From: an uncultured Pirellulales bacterium
Lineage (GTDB): Bacteria; Planctomycetota; Planctomycetia; Pirellulales; Lacipirellulaceae
Direction: 5' to 3'
Length of the DNA stretch: 12,720 nucleotides
Assembly (NCBI GenBank): GCA_947258835.1
Contig: CAMYJY010000141.1
Span: 1-12,720 of the forward strand
The translations under genes and the position numbers were made by a program. This document shows positions 1 to 5,135 of this stretch, piece after piece. Numbering within the stretch: the stretch's first letter is position 1; each line of letters starts with the position of its first letter. The notes under the pieces were generated by a model. It saw only the letters and a program-made list of their open reading frames with translations, searched no databases and was not told the origin of the DNA.

Positions 1-50
1 GCGAGCGAAGCGGGAATGACGCAGGAGAGCGGCGGGAATCCAGCGCGGCT
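1..50. repeat. Truncated dispersed repeat (ATTCCC/GGGAAT family)
   Basis: The first ~34 bases (AAGCGGGAATGACGC then GGAGAGCGGCG) closely match the right half of the palindromic repeat at 6982-7020, which reads GCGGGAATGACGCTGGAGAGCGGCG. Another GGGAATCC follows. The left half would lie outside the window. It is a dispersed repeat shared by the two gene-poor zones of this window, and no coding sequence is seen here. Confidence 0.45.
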
Positions 51-138
51 GCCCGCTGCCATGTCCGGGTGCAAGAGTGGGCTCGTTTTATTTGTTCTCG
101 CGGAGGCACAGAGACACAGAGCGGCTCACGCGGGTGGC

Positions 139-207
139 GGGTGGCACCGACAGTCGTTCGGAGAGAACGTTGCCAGAGAGTGAACGATTGGCGGACAAGT
201 GCCACCC
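139..207. repeat. 69-bp inverted-repeat element with GGGTGGCAC ends
   Basis: The ends GGGTGGCAC and GTGCCACCC are inverted; the perfect pairing extends to 12 bp (136-147 with 199-210) around a ~51-nt loop. The element resembles the 75-bp one at 7075-7149: both begin GGGTGGCACCGACA followed by CTCGT or GTCGT, both contain GGACA before the right arm, and both end GCCACCC. The copy here is shorter mainly by loss of about 6 bp beside the right arm. It is non-coding and looks like a miniature, non-autonomous repeat. The rest of 1-262 shows no gene; 88-120 is a purine-rich GAGGCACAGAGACACAGAG stretch. Confidence 0.55.
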
Positions 208-220
208 GCCGAGCTCCTGA

Positions 221-262
221 CACAAAAAACTCGCAACTCGCGTCCCGCAACTCGCGACTCTT
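221..262 (-). repeat. Direct GCGAGTT repeats just after the glsB-like stop codon
   Basis: Read on the minus strand, directly after the TGA of the membrane-protein gene, GCGAGTT occurs three times within about 35 nt and the tract ends GCGAGTTTTTTGTG. A very similar tract follows the groEL stop codon at 6760-6797 on the plus strand. There is no inverted symmetry, so it is not a classical hairpin terminator, although the T-run would sit at a plausible transcript end. Confidence 0.5.
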
Positions 263-670
263 TCAATCCCTCCCCCATGCGCCCGTGCTGTACCGTCGTC
301 GGCGGCCCCAACCACGACGACGATGCGCGCGGGTGACGTATTCGCCTTCCACAAAATAATAACCACCCAGTAATTTGTAGAAAAACAGAATCAAGAGGGT
401 ACCGGCCACGCCCACAAACATCCCCAGAGGGCTGAGGGGGACAATGCGTTCCGCCTGACGAAAATAGCTGACCACCCCGCACCCGATCACGGTGCCTCCA
501 ATCCCCATCAGCACCGTGGCGATAGCCCCCCCCGGATCCCGGCCCGGCATGACCCCCTTGGCCAGCAGGCCAACGACGGTGCCAAAACCAATCCAGACGA
601 AGACGTCATTCATGAGTTGCTGCAGCGTGTTGTCCAACATCAGCTCTTGCGTCTCGTGCAAACCCTCCAT
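263..670 (-). CDS. GlsB/YeaQ/YmgE-type small membrane protein
   Basis: A 135-aa protein with about three hydrophobic segments (roughly residues 23-40, 47-68 and 82-101). It contains the glycine-rich pattern FVWIGFGTVVGLLAKGVMPG followed by DPGG, which is typical of the transglycosylase-associated / YeaQ-YmgE family of small stress-related inner-membrane proteins. The biochemical role of that family is not established. I chose the ATG at 670 because GGAGGAG lies about 6 nt upstream on the minus strand; the reading frame stays open to 1084 but runs through repeat DNA and a terminator. The C-terminal ~25 residues are unusually arginine-rich (RRRGWGRRRR) and would be cytoplasmic or nucleic-acid-facing; this tail is longer than in the compact ~85-aa family members. 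No operon partner is visible. Confidence 0.8.
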   Translation of the reverse strand: MEGLHETQELMLDNTLQQLMNDVFVWIGFGTVVGLLAKGVMPGRDPGGAIATVLMGIGGTVIGCGVVSYFRQAERIVPLSPLGMFVGVAGTLLILFFYKLLGGYYFVEGEYVTRAHRRRGWGRRRRYSTGAWGRD

Positions 671-740
671 GGCAAACTCCTCCGGACTGCAAACGGTAAA
701 ACTCTGTACTTCCTGCGCGCATTCCAGCGACCAACGGAGG

Positions 741-858
741 TCGAGGGGGTCAGGCACATTTTTTCGGCGGCGGTGCTGGTGTTGATAATCCAGTCGAGGG
801 GTCGAGGGGGTCAGGCACATTTTTTCGGCGGCGGTGCTGGTGTTGATAATCCAGTCGA
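741..858. repeat. 61-bp tandem duplication (two copies)
   Basis: The 61-bp unit at 741-801 is repeated at 802-858 with near-perfect identity. The second copy diverges only where it runs into the right part of the 79-bp element at 807-885. Each unit carries one GGGGTCAGGCACATTTTTTC arm plus the spacer TGGTGTTGATAATCCAGTCG. The duplication adds an extra arm to the 79-bp element and lies 71-188 bp upstream of the ATG of the minus-strand membrane-protein gene, in its likely promoter or leader. Its length is not a multiple of three and it is not coding. Confidence 0.85.
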
Positions 859-885
859 TCGCGCCGAAAAAATGAGCCAGACCCC
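807..885 (-). repeat. 79-bp palindromic element, isolated copy
   Basis: On the minus strand it begins GGGGTCTGGCTCATTTTTTC (885 downward) and ends with the reverse complement of GGGGTCAGGCACATTTTTTC. The two ~24-nt arms are inverted but differ at the same two positions (T against A in both cases), giving two T-T mismatches if folded. It has exactly the same length, end asymmetry and mismatch positions as the units at 12436-12631, but a different core (GATCGACTGGATTATCAACA against a GC-rich core there). It resembles REP/BIME-type or MITE-type elements; which one is not decidable from sequence alone. Confidence 0.8.
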
Positions 886-969
886 GGGGGACACCAAGCT
901 GGAAAGCCCGTTCCTGCACCCACGGGAGCGGGCCCAGGCCCTCCGAGCGGTAGCTCGCATACAAATCAG

Positions 970-1003
970 AAAAAGGCCGCGGCCCGTAGGCCGCGGCCTT
1001 TTT
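970..1003. terminator. Strong bidirectional intrinsic terminator
   Basis: The perfect stem has GGCCGCGGCC at 975-984 pairing with 989-998 around the loop CGTA. It is flanked by A5 (970-974) and T5 (999-1003), so it would work in either direction. No convincing gene ends at it on either strand: the membrane-protein gene to the left starts at 670 on the minus strand, and nothing coding was recognised between 1004 and 1504. It may insulate the minus-strand gene from upstream transcription or end an unrecognised small RNA. Confidence 0.8.
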
Positions 1004-1504
1004 CCTTTCAACAACAAACTTCCGGTCCATTGCGACGGTGTGGAGTCGCTGGAAGAAAGACGCGTGCCAGACAGTGCTGCGCACTGCCTTGATTTCGGCG
1101 CGGGCCTATCCAAAAAATTGGTCCTCCCGACGGAATGAAGACCGTGAAGTTTGACTCTCTAATTCTACCACGATGTAGCAGAAGCATAAAAAATGTTTTC
1201 TCCCGGGCGGGACGGCCGTCTGCCGGCCGACCGCCATCGAGGATTGTGACGAGGTTACGCATCGGTAAAAAATCGGGGCCACGCCAGGGCTGAACCCTAC
1301 AGAGTCATGGTACCTGGCGAAAGATGGGTCCATCTTTTTTTTGACTCCGCAAAAAGCGTGCCGGGATGCTCCGGCAACACGCCTTGACCCAGGGACAGGC
1401 TTTTGCCACACTCCCACCCGCGCGCTGACACTGCTCAGCTAGCACCCACGGGCCCCGGTAGCCATGCCTGGCCCCACCGCCATTCCCAGCAGGGATGCGT
1501 ACCC
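1004..1504. other. Gene-free stretch with one weak terminator-like hairpin
   Basis: Small open frames on both strands here lack family resemblance and good ribosome sites. The only structure noted is AAAGATG (1320-1326), loop GGTC, CATCTTT (1331-1337), running into eight T (1335-1342). That is terminator-like on the plus strand, but no plus-strand gene precedes it. TGCCGG and CCGGCA (about 1358-1376) form a second small stem just after. The promoter of the following lipoprotein gene must lie in this stretch but I could not identify it. Confidence 0.4.
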
Positions 1505-2071
1505 ATGCCAAGAATCTTGCACCTGGTGACCCTTTCTCTGGCAACCCTTTCTCTGGCAACCATGCTCCTAGGCTGCGGCCCCACGGCCTCACCCGGCGGC
1601 GGGAGCACGAGCGACCCCACCGTAGCCATCCAGACGGTCGTGGAGACCTTCTGGAGCTCGGTGCGTGCGGGAGACACCAAAAAAGTCTTCGCACTACTTT
1701 CTCCAGCTGCTCAAAAGTGTATCCGAGACAACAACTACGATTTCCAGCTGCCCTCCAGCCCCACGATGCGGTTCCAAATAGAAGGGCTTGAGCTGGTGGA
1801 TGGCCAACAGGCCATTGCCGACACCGTGCTCACCGAGTTGGATAGCGATGGCCAGGCCTTTCAGGAAGAGGCGTCGCTGGCCCTCCGCAAAGTCGATGAT
1901 CGCTGGTGCATTATTGGCATTGCCGGTAGCGAGGGCCCCGGCCAGCCACTGATCGTGATGAATCTGGAATCTGCCGCGGAATTCTACGGCCAACAAGCCA
2001 CACCTGCCCACAACCGCCCGCGGCCAGCCACACAAACGGCTGCCCAAACCGGTACCACCATCGTCCAATAA
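1505..2071 (+). CDS. Putative lipoprotein of unknown function
   Basis: A 188-aa protein. The ATG at 1505 gives a classical lipoprotein signal: MPRILHLV, then the hydrophobic stretch TLSLATLSLATMLLGC with lipobox L21-L22-G23-C24, so lipidation at C24 is expected. A Gly/Ser/Pro-rich linker (25-38) follows. Residues ~40-155 look like a small alpha+beta domain: AIQTVVETFWSSVRAGDTKKVFALLSP recalls the start of NTF2-like or DUF4878-type domains, and VDDRWCIIGIAG matches the usual late strand of that fold. The tail (165-188) is polar and Thr/Gln-rich. The fold assignment is inference. The signal peptide contains an exact 15-bp tandem duplication (1529-1558) encoding TLSLA twice. AGGG lies about 12 nt upstream, a weak ribosome site. 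A stem-loop follows the stop. There is no operon partner. Confidence 0.75.
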   Translation: MPRILHLVTLSLATLSLATMLLGCGPTASPGGGSTSDPTVAIQTVVETFWSSVRAGDTKKVFALLSPAAQKCIRDNNYDFQLPSSPTMRFQIEGLELVDGQQAIADTVLTELDSDGQAFQEEASLALRKVDDRWCIIGIAGSEGPGQPLIVMNLESAAEFYGQQATPAHNRPRPATQTAAQTGTTIVQ

Positions 2072-2076
2072 GGCGA

Positions 2077-2102
2077 GCGGCAGGTAAGTTTTTACCTGCC
2101 GC
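2077..2102 (+). other. Stem-loop after the lipoprotein gene
   Basis: GCGGCAGGTAA (2077-2087), loop GTTT, TTACCTGCCGC (2092-2102): a perfect 11-bp stem starting 5 nt after the TAA. No T-run follows, so it is not a classical intrinsic terminator; it could protect the 3' end or act as a Rho-assisted terminator. Confidence 0.6.
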
Positions 2103-2166
2103 GTGATCGAAAATCCCAGCGAAGCCAATCCATTGGGCTGTCGATGGGTAAGTTCTCATCTGCCCT

Positions 2167-2199
2167 ATTTTACCGGCCTGGCAAACAAACCGGTAAAAT
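2167..2199. repeat. 10-bp inverted repeat
   Basis: ATTTTACCGG (2167-2176) pairs perfectly with CCGGTAAAAT (2190-2199) around a 13-nt loop. It lies in the gap between the lipoprotein and the Cys-rich protein genes. Its function is unknown; the rest of the gap holds the 24-bp tandem repeat described separately and no gene. Confidence 0.55.
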
Positions 2200-2234
2200 T
2201 TCCCCTGCCCCCCTAAGTTCCCAGGGCGGCAGAA

Positions 2235-2306
2235 CCTGCCCCCGGCTTGAACGGGGGGCCTGCCCCCGGCTTGAACGGGGGACCGGCCCCCGGCCTGAAC
2301 GGGGAC
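2235..2306. repeat. 24-bp tandem repeat, three copies
   Basis: Copies at 2235-2258, 2259-2282 and a diverged third at 2283-2306. The unit reads CCTGCCCCCGGCTTGAACGG plus four bases; the third copy has CCGG and GGCCTG in place of CCTG and GGCTTG. Within each unit, CCCC and GGGG flank CGGCTTGAA and can form a small hairpin. The array ends about 120 bp before the ATG of the Cys-rich protein. A 19-bp motif directly after it, GCGAGCTACCGCTCGGAGG (2319-2337), occurs again exactly, in inverted orientation, at 940-958. Confidence 0.75.
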
Positions 2307-2424
2307 CGGCCAACCAAGGCGAGCTACCGCTCGGAGGACATTGGCCCGCCTCCGTTGGTCGCTGCACTGTTATTTTATTTGTCGTTTCACCAACCTGTTT
2401 TTTCTTTTGAGAGGGGATTTTGTT

Positions 2425-2910
2425 ATGAATCGTGTCCTAGTATGGGCTACCGCCATGATGGTCTTGGTAGCTGGAATGGTTGTTCTTTCCGCCGGTGATG
2501 CAGAGGCAGGCCTCCTGGACAAGCTGAAGTGCAAGCGCGCCGCCAAGAAATGCTGCCAGCAACAGACGTGCTGCCAGCCGGAGCCAACGTGCTGCGAGCC
2601 GGCTCCCTGCCCAGAACCTTGTGCCCCAGCCTGCGGATGTGAAACTAGCTGCGGCTGTGAAGTTGAAGCATGCTGTTGCGAGAGCTGCTGCACCACCAAC
2701 TGCTGCTGCCTTAACAAGCGTCAGTTGCGACGGGCCCACCGCAAGGGCAAGTGCTGTGGCACCCAGACCTCAAGCTGTGGTTGCGCGGCGCCTGCTTGCA
2801 GCAGCTGTGAGTCCGCCGCGGCAGTTGAAGGTTGCAGCGACTGCGAAGCTGCTGGTGGCGCCATGCCAGAGGCCGCTCCGGAAGCACCCGCAGGCGATGC
2901 CAGAATCTAA
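2425..2910 (+). CDS. Secreted, extremely cysteine-rich small protein
   Basis: A 161-aa protein. The start at 2425 is chosen because GAGAGGGG lies about 9 nt upstream and because it gives a clean Sec signal: MNR, then the hydrophobic run VLVWATAMMVLVAGMVVL, with probable cleavage after AEA (residue 28). The mature part carries 29 cysteines in about 133 residues, many as CC or CCC (QQQTCCQPEPTCCEP, EACCCESCC, TNCCC), interleaved with Pro, Glu and Gln. A basic segment follows (KRQLRRAHRKGK), then a Cys/Ser/Ala region and an acidic Pro/Ala tail. The CC-spacing recalls metal-binding or disulfide-crosslinked structural proteins, but I recognise no named family and the function is unknown. An export signal argues for a disulfide-rich envelope role over a cytosolic metallothionein. 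It is monocistronic, ending at a strong terminator 23 nt after the stop. Confidence 0.8.
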   Translation: MNRVLVWATAMMVLVAGMVVLSAGDAEAGLLDKLKCKRAAKKCCQQQTCCQPEPTCCEPAPCPEPCAPACGCETSCGCEVEACCCESCCTTNCCCLNKRQLRRAHRKGKCCGTQTSSCGCAAPACSSCESAAAVEGCSDCEAAGGAMPEAAPEAPAGDARI

Positions 2911-2933
2911 GAGACCCTGAGTAGCGTAACTGA

Positions 2934-2968
2934 AAGGCCGCACCTCGCTCGGAGGTGCGGCCTTTTTT
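2934..2968 (+). terminator. Intrinsic terminator of the Cys-rich protein gene
   Basis: AAGGCCGCACCTC (2934-2946) pairs perfectly with GAGGTGCGGCCTT (2952-2964) around GCTCG, with a T-run to 2968. The two leading A bases also allow some function for the convergent minus-strand gene that stops at 3000. Confidence 0.9.
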
Positions 2969-3002
2969 CTTACTCTAAGCCTATTTTCTTACTCTAAGCC
3001 TA
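2965..3002. repeat. 19-bp tandem duplication across a stop codon
   Basis: The unit TTTTCTTACTCTAAGCCTA occurs twice in a row (2965-2983 and 2984-3002). The second copy ends in CTA, which is the TAG stop of the minus-strand zinc-ribbon gene. The first copy overlaps the T-run of the terminator, so a slippage duplication here may have displaced the terminator from the convergent gene. Confidence 0.75.
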
Positions 3003-3383
3003 ACGGCTCACGACCAACACCACCGCGATCAGCAGCAAGATCACCAAGCCGCCCAAGACCGTGGTAATCAACTGCGCGCGGTCACGGCGCCGCCGCCGCA
3101 ACAATGCGTGTTGGCCTAGGCCCGTGGCGATCGGCTGCTGCACCAAGTCCGACATAGACGATAAGCCGTCGGACTGGGGAGCTAAGCCGGGCTCGGCAAG
3201 TTCGACAGCCACTGCCAACTCAGAATCGTCCGCTGGAGCCTCATGTGGGGGCCCCGGCGGATCGCTACCTGTGGTCGGGATGGTAAATTTTGCGTTGCAT
3301 TCGGGACAGATCCCCCGCTTGCCGGCCAAAAATGCCTTGACATGAAGTTGATGCCCATTGGGACACTTCAGTCGAATACCCAT
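3000..3383 (-). CDS. Zinc-ribbon protein with C-terminal membrane anchor
   Basis: A 127-aa protein. The N-terminal ~35 residues (MGIRLKCPNGHQLHVKAFLA, then GKRGICPEC) form a treble-clef or zinc-ribbon pair with C7, H11, C26 and C29 as likely zinc ligands. A Pro/Asp/Glu-rich linker follows, then a basic RRRRR patch (96-100) and one hydrophobic helix (about 105-124) at the very C-terminus. That is a tail-anchored layout with the zinc domain in the cytoplasm and the arginines as the inside-positive signal. Similar N-termini are common in planctomycete proteins; their job is not known to me. The ATG at 3383 is preferred over a TTG at 3419, since AGAGGA sits close upstream and the family starts MGI. 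It is divergent from uppP and convergent with the Cys-rich gene. Confidence 0.75.
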   Translation of the reverse strand: MGIRLKCPNGHQLHVKAFLAGKRGICPECNAKFTIPTTGSDPPGPPHEAPADDSELAVAVELAEPGLAPQSDGLSSMSDLVQQPIATGLGQHALLRRRRRDRAQLITTVLGGLVILLLIAVVLVVSR

Positions 3384-3442
3384 GTTCCTCTTGCCGTGCG
3401 GGGGGGAAACGTCGATCAATTCATTTTTTTAGATCAATTTAC

Positions 3443-3477
3443 TTCTGACAGAACGGCCTCTGGCCGTTCTGTCAGAA
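3443..3477. other. Perfect 16-bp hairpin between divergent genes
   Basis: TTCTGACAGAACGGCC (3443-3458), loop TCT, GGCCGTTCTGTCAGAA (3462-3477). It sits 60 nt upstream of the zinc-ribbon start codon (minus strand) and 146 nt upstream of the uppP start. No T-run follows on the plus strand. Since no gene ends here, a leader-RNA structure or an operator is more likely than a terminator. Confidence 0.8.
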
Positions 3478-3487
3478 ACTGCAGACA

Positions 3488-3493
3488 ATTATA
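3488..3493 (-). promoter_or_regulatory. Candidate -10 box of the zinc-ribbon gene
   Basis: A perfect TATAAT is read on the minus strand at 3493-3488. The matching -35 (TTCTCG, 17-bp spacing) is poor. If used, transcription would start near 3481, so the mRNA would begin almost exactly with the 16-bp hairpin and have a leader of about 100 nt. Confidence 0.35.
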
Positions 3494-3554
3494 GAAGCCC
3501 GCGGGAAGATCGAGAAGTGTGGCCTGGCCAGCAGACTTCCCTCGATATTCCAGG

Positions 3555-3560
3555 TATAGT
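3555..3560 (+). promoter_or_regulatory. Candidate -10 box of uppP
   Basis: TATAGT lies 64 nt upstream of the uppP ATG. No good -35 hexamer is seen at 16-18 bp, so support is weak. Confidence 0.25.
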
Positions 3561-3623
3561 CGAAGCTTCGCTGTGCGACCACACTACCCCGGCAACTCCC
3601 TTTCTCCTGTTGGATGCACCACG

Positions 3624-4400
3624 ATGGCACTCTGGGAAATTATTGTCTTGGGCATTGTCCAAGGACTCACCGAGTTCTTGCCCGTCAGTTCCTCAGGACA
3701 CTTGGTGGTCGCCAACGCACTGTTGGAAGCGTTCGGTAGCCAACCCTTAGAGGATTTGGTGGAGGTAGAGATTGTCTTGCACTTGGGCACCCTGGCGGCC
3801 GTGTGCATCGTCTACCGACGGGAAATCCTCCGTTTGCTCTCCACCGATCGTCAGGTCATCGGCCTCCTGCTGCTAGCCACCTTGCCCGCTGCGGTGGTAG
3901 GACTGCAAATCGACGAGAGCCTACTCCAAAACACACTTTTGGCGGGTTGCCTGTTTCCAGTAACGGCCGTAGGACTACTCTGGATTTCCCACCGCCAGAC
4001 CGGAGCAATCCCCTATCGCGACCTGCGCCCCTCCCAAGCACTCCTCATCGGCGTCCTGCAAGCCCTAGCCATCTTGCCAGGAATTTCTCGCAGCGGAGCC
4101 ACCCTTGTCGGTGGACTGGGGGTGGGCCTGGACCGCGAATCAGCAGCAACATTTGCCTTTTTGTTGGCCATTCCAGCTATCGCCGGTGGCGGATTGCTCA
4201 AAGGCATCGAGGCCTATCAGGAAGGAGGCACGGGCACCCCCGTCCACCTGCTGGCCTGCGGGTTTGTGGTCTCGCTGCTGGTCGGCCTGGTCGCGCTCAA
4301 ATTACTCCTGCGCTGGGTCCGCCAGGGACGGTTGGCCGGCTTTGCCTGGTACTTGATCCCGCTGGGCCTGGCGGTCACTGCCTGGCAGCTACTGGCCTAG
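3624..4400 (+). CDS. uppP: Undecaprenyl-diphosphate phosphatase (UppP/BacA)
   Basis: A 258-aa integral membrane protein, near the usual ~265-aa length. It removes a phosphate from undecaprenyl diphosphate so the lipid carrier can be reused for peptidoglycan and other envelope polymers; the gene is also known as bacA because it can give bacitracin resistance. Both signature motifs are present. QGLTEFLPVSSSGHL (13-27) holds the (E/Q)xxxE motif as Q13/E17, with S24 and H26. LPGISRSGAT (151-160) holds the PGxSRSxxT motif with R156. The rest is a series of hydrophobic helices with a short GGTGTP loop near 201. The start at ATG 3624 is set by family alignment (MALWEIIVLGIVQG); no clear Shine-Dalgarno is visible. 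It is a single gene between a divergent neighbour and groES. Confidence 0.95.
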   Translation: MALWEIIVLGIVQGLTEFLPVSSSGHLVVANALLEAFGSQPLEDLVEVEIVLHLGTLAAVCIVYRREILRLLSTDRQVIGLLLLATLPAAVVGLQIDESLLQNTLLAGCLFPVTAVGLLWISHRQTGAIPYRDLRPSQALLIGVLQALAILPGISRSGATLVGGLGVGLDRESAATFAFLLAIPAIAGGGLLKGIEAYQEGGTGTPVHLLACGFVVSLLVGLVALKLLLRWVRQGRLAGFAWYLIPLGLAVTAWQLLA

Positions 4401-4419
4401 GCGGAACGCCGAGACGACC

Positions 4420-4434
4420 CTGCCAAAATGGCAG
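4420..4434. promoter_or_regulatory. Palindrome CTGCCA-AAA-TGGCAG, possible enhancer site
   Basis: Perfect 6-bp arms around AAA. A 13-bp part of it, CCAAAATGGCAGC (4423-4435), recurs exactly at 4475-4487, so there is one full and one partial copy 52 bp apart. The full copy is about 130 bp upstream of the sigma-54-like promoter at 4553-4568, the usual distance for an upstream activator site. Binding by any protein is inference. Confidence 0.45.
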
Positions 4435-4552
4435 CAAAGGTTCTAGCCTACCGGCATCTGCTGCGGTTTCGCACCCAAAATGGCAGCCTATCCAGATCTG
4501 GCAAAAACAGTTAATTGCTTACAGCAAAGCAGCTTAGAACAATTCCCCTCTT

Positions 4553-4568
4553 TGGCGCGCCGCTTGCT
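4553..4568 (+). promoter_or_regulatory. Candidate sigma-54 (-24/-12) promoter of groES-groEL
   Basis: TGGCGCG-CCGC-TTGCT matches the sigma-54 consensus TGGCACG-N4-TTGCW at all fixed positions but one (A to G). The invariant GG (4554-4555) and GC (4566-4567) are exactly 10 bp apart. Transcription would start near 4579, giving a leader of about 142 nt before the groES ATG. An inverted repeat, TAGGC-ACTA-GCCTA (4571-4584), straddles that point. No CIRCE element (TTAGCACTC-N9-GAGTGCTAA) is present. The leader also has ACATCCAA three times (4668, 4682, 4692). The rest of 4401-4720 holds no gene. Confidence 0.5.
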
Positions 4569-4720
4569 CTTAGGCACTAGCCTACGAGGTCTCTGGCTCC
4601 CTCTCTGCCCGCAGCCACAGATCCGTACCCAGCCGGCCCTCCCAGGCATTCCCACATCAAATATCTCACATCCAACATCTTACATCCAATTACATCCAAC
4701 TAACATTCCGGAGATTTCCC

Positions 4721-5038
4721 ATGGCCACAGCCACCAAGAAGAAGAGCAAGGTTGCCCTCCAACCTCTAGGCGACAAGATTGTTGTTTCCCGTGACGAGTC
4801 GCTCGACACGACTGCCGGCGGCATTTTTCTTCCGGAGAGCGCCAAAGACAAGCCCAGCCGCGGTACCATCGTGGCGGTGGGCACCGGGAAGCTCCTGGAT
4901 GATGGCTCGCGTGGTGCCATGCAGGTGCAACAAGGCGACCGGGTCCTGTTTACCAGCTACGCCCCCGAGACCATCGAGATCGGCGATGACGAGTACCTGC
5001 TGATGAGCGAAAGCGACATCTTGGCCGTGATCGAGTAG
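4721..5038 (+). CDS. groES: Co-chaperonin GroES (Cpn10)
   Basis: A 105-aa protein, slightly longer than the typical ~95 aa owing to an N-terminal Lys-rich extension (MATATKKKSK). It forms the heptameric lid that closes the GroEL folding chamber in the cytoplasm. Family marks: LQPLGDKIVVSRDE (13-26), the mobile loop around DTTAGGIFLPESAKDKPSRG with the hydrophobic IFL edge (35-37) that binds GroEL, VAVGTGK (51-57), GDRVLF (72-77) and the end EYLLMSESDILAVIE. The start is supported by CGGAGA about 8 nt upstream. groEL follows after a 97-nt gap, the usual operon order. The gap contains a small possible stem (GCTGCC 5046-5051 with GGCAGC 5064-5069). Confidence 0.97.
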   Translation: MATATKKKSKVALQPLGDKIVVSRDESLDTTAGGIFLPESAKDKPSRGTIVAVGTGKLLDDGSRGAMQVQQGDRVLFTSYAPETIEIGDDEYLLMSESDILAVIE

Positions 5039-5135
5039 GGTTGCAGCTGCCTCCCAGCGCCTCGGCAGCAGCGCCGTGGCCGTCAGATTTTGCTTTCTCC
5101 AACACTACCAACACCACAAAATAAGGAACCTTTCC

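Noticed and set aside
671..1084. N-terminal extension of the glsB-like frame up to 1084
   Set aside because: It runs through a bidirectional terminator and the 79-bp repeat and has no family likeness. A good GGAGGAG ribosome site exists just before the ATG at 670.
1008..1417. Minus-strand frames between the terminator and the lipoprotein gene
   Set aside because: They overlap each other in different frames, with no motif, signal peptide or good start.
3384..3419. Upstream TTG start of the zinc-ribbon gene at 3419
   Set aside because: It would add MIDVSPPHGKRN before the typical MGIRLKCPNGH start, and the ATG at 3383 has a nearby AGAGGA.
3803..4537. 244-codon plus-strand frame overlapping uppP
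   Set aside because: A frame-shifted shadow of uppP rich in Pro/Arg/Ser, with no domain likeness.
4561..4600. CIRCE element before groES
   Set aside because: TTAGGCACTAGCC superficially recalls TTAGCACTC, but the 9-bp arms and the N9 spacing are absent.
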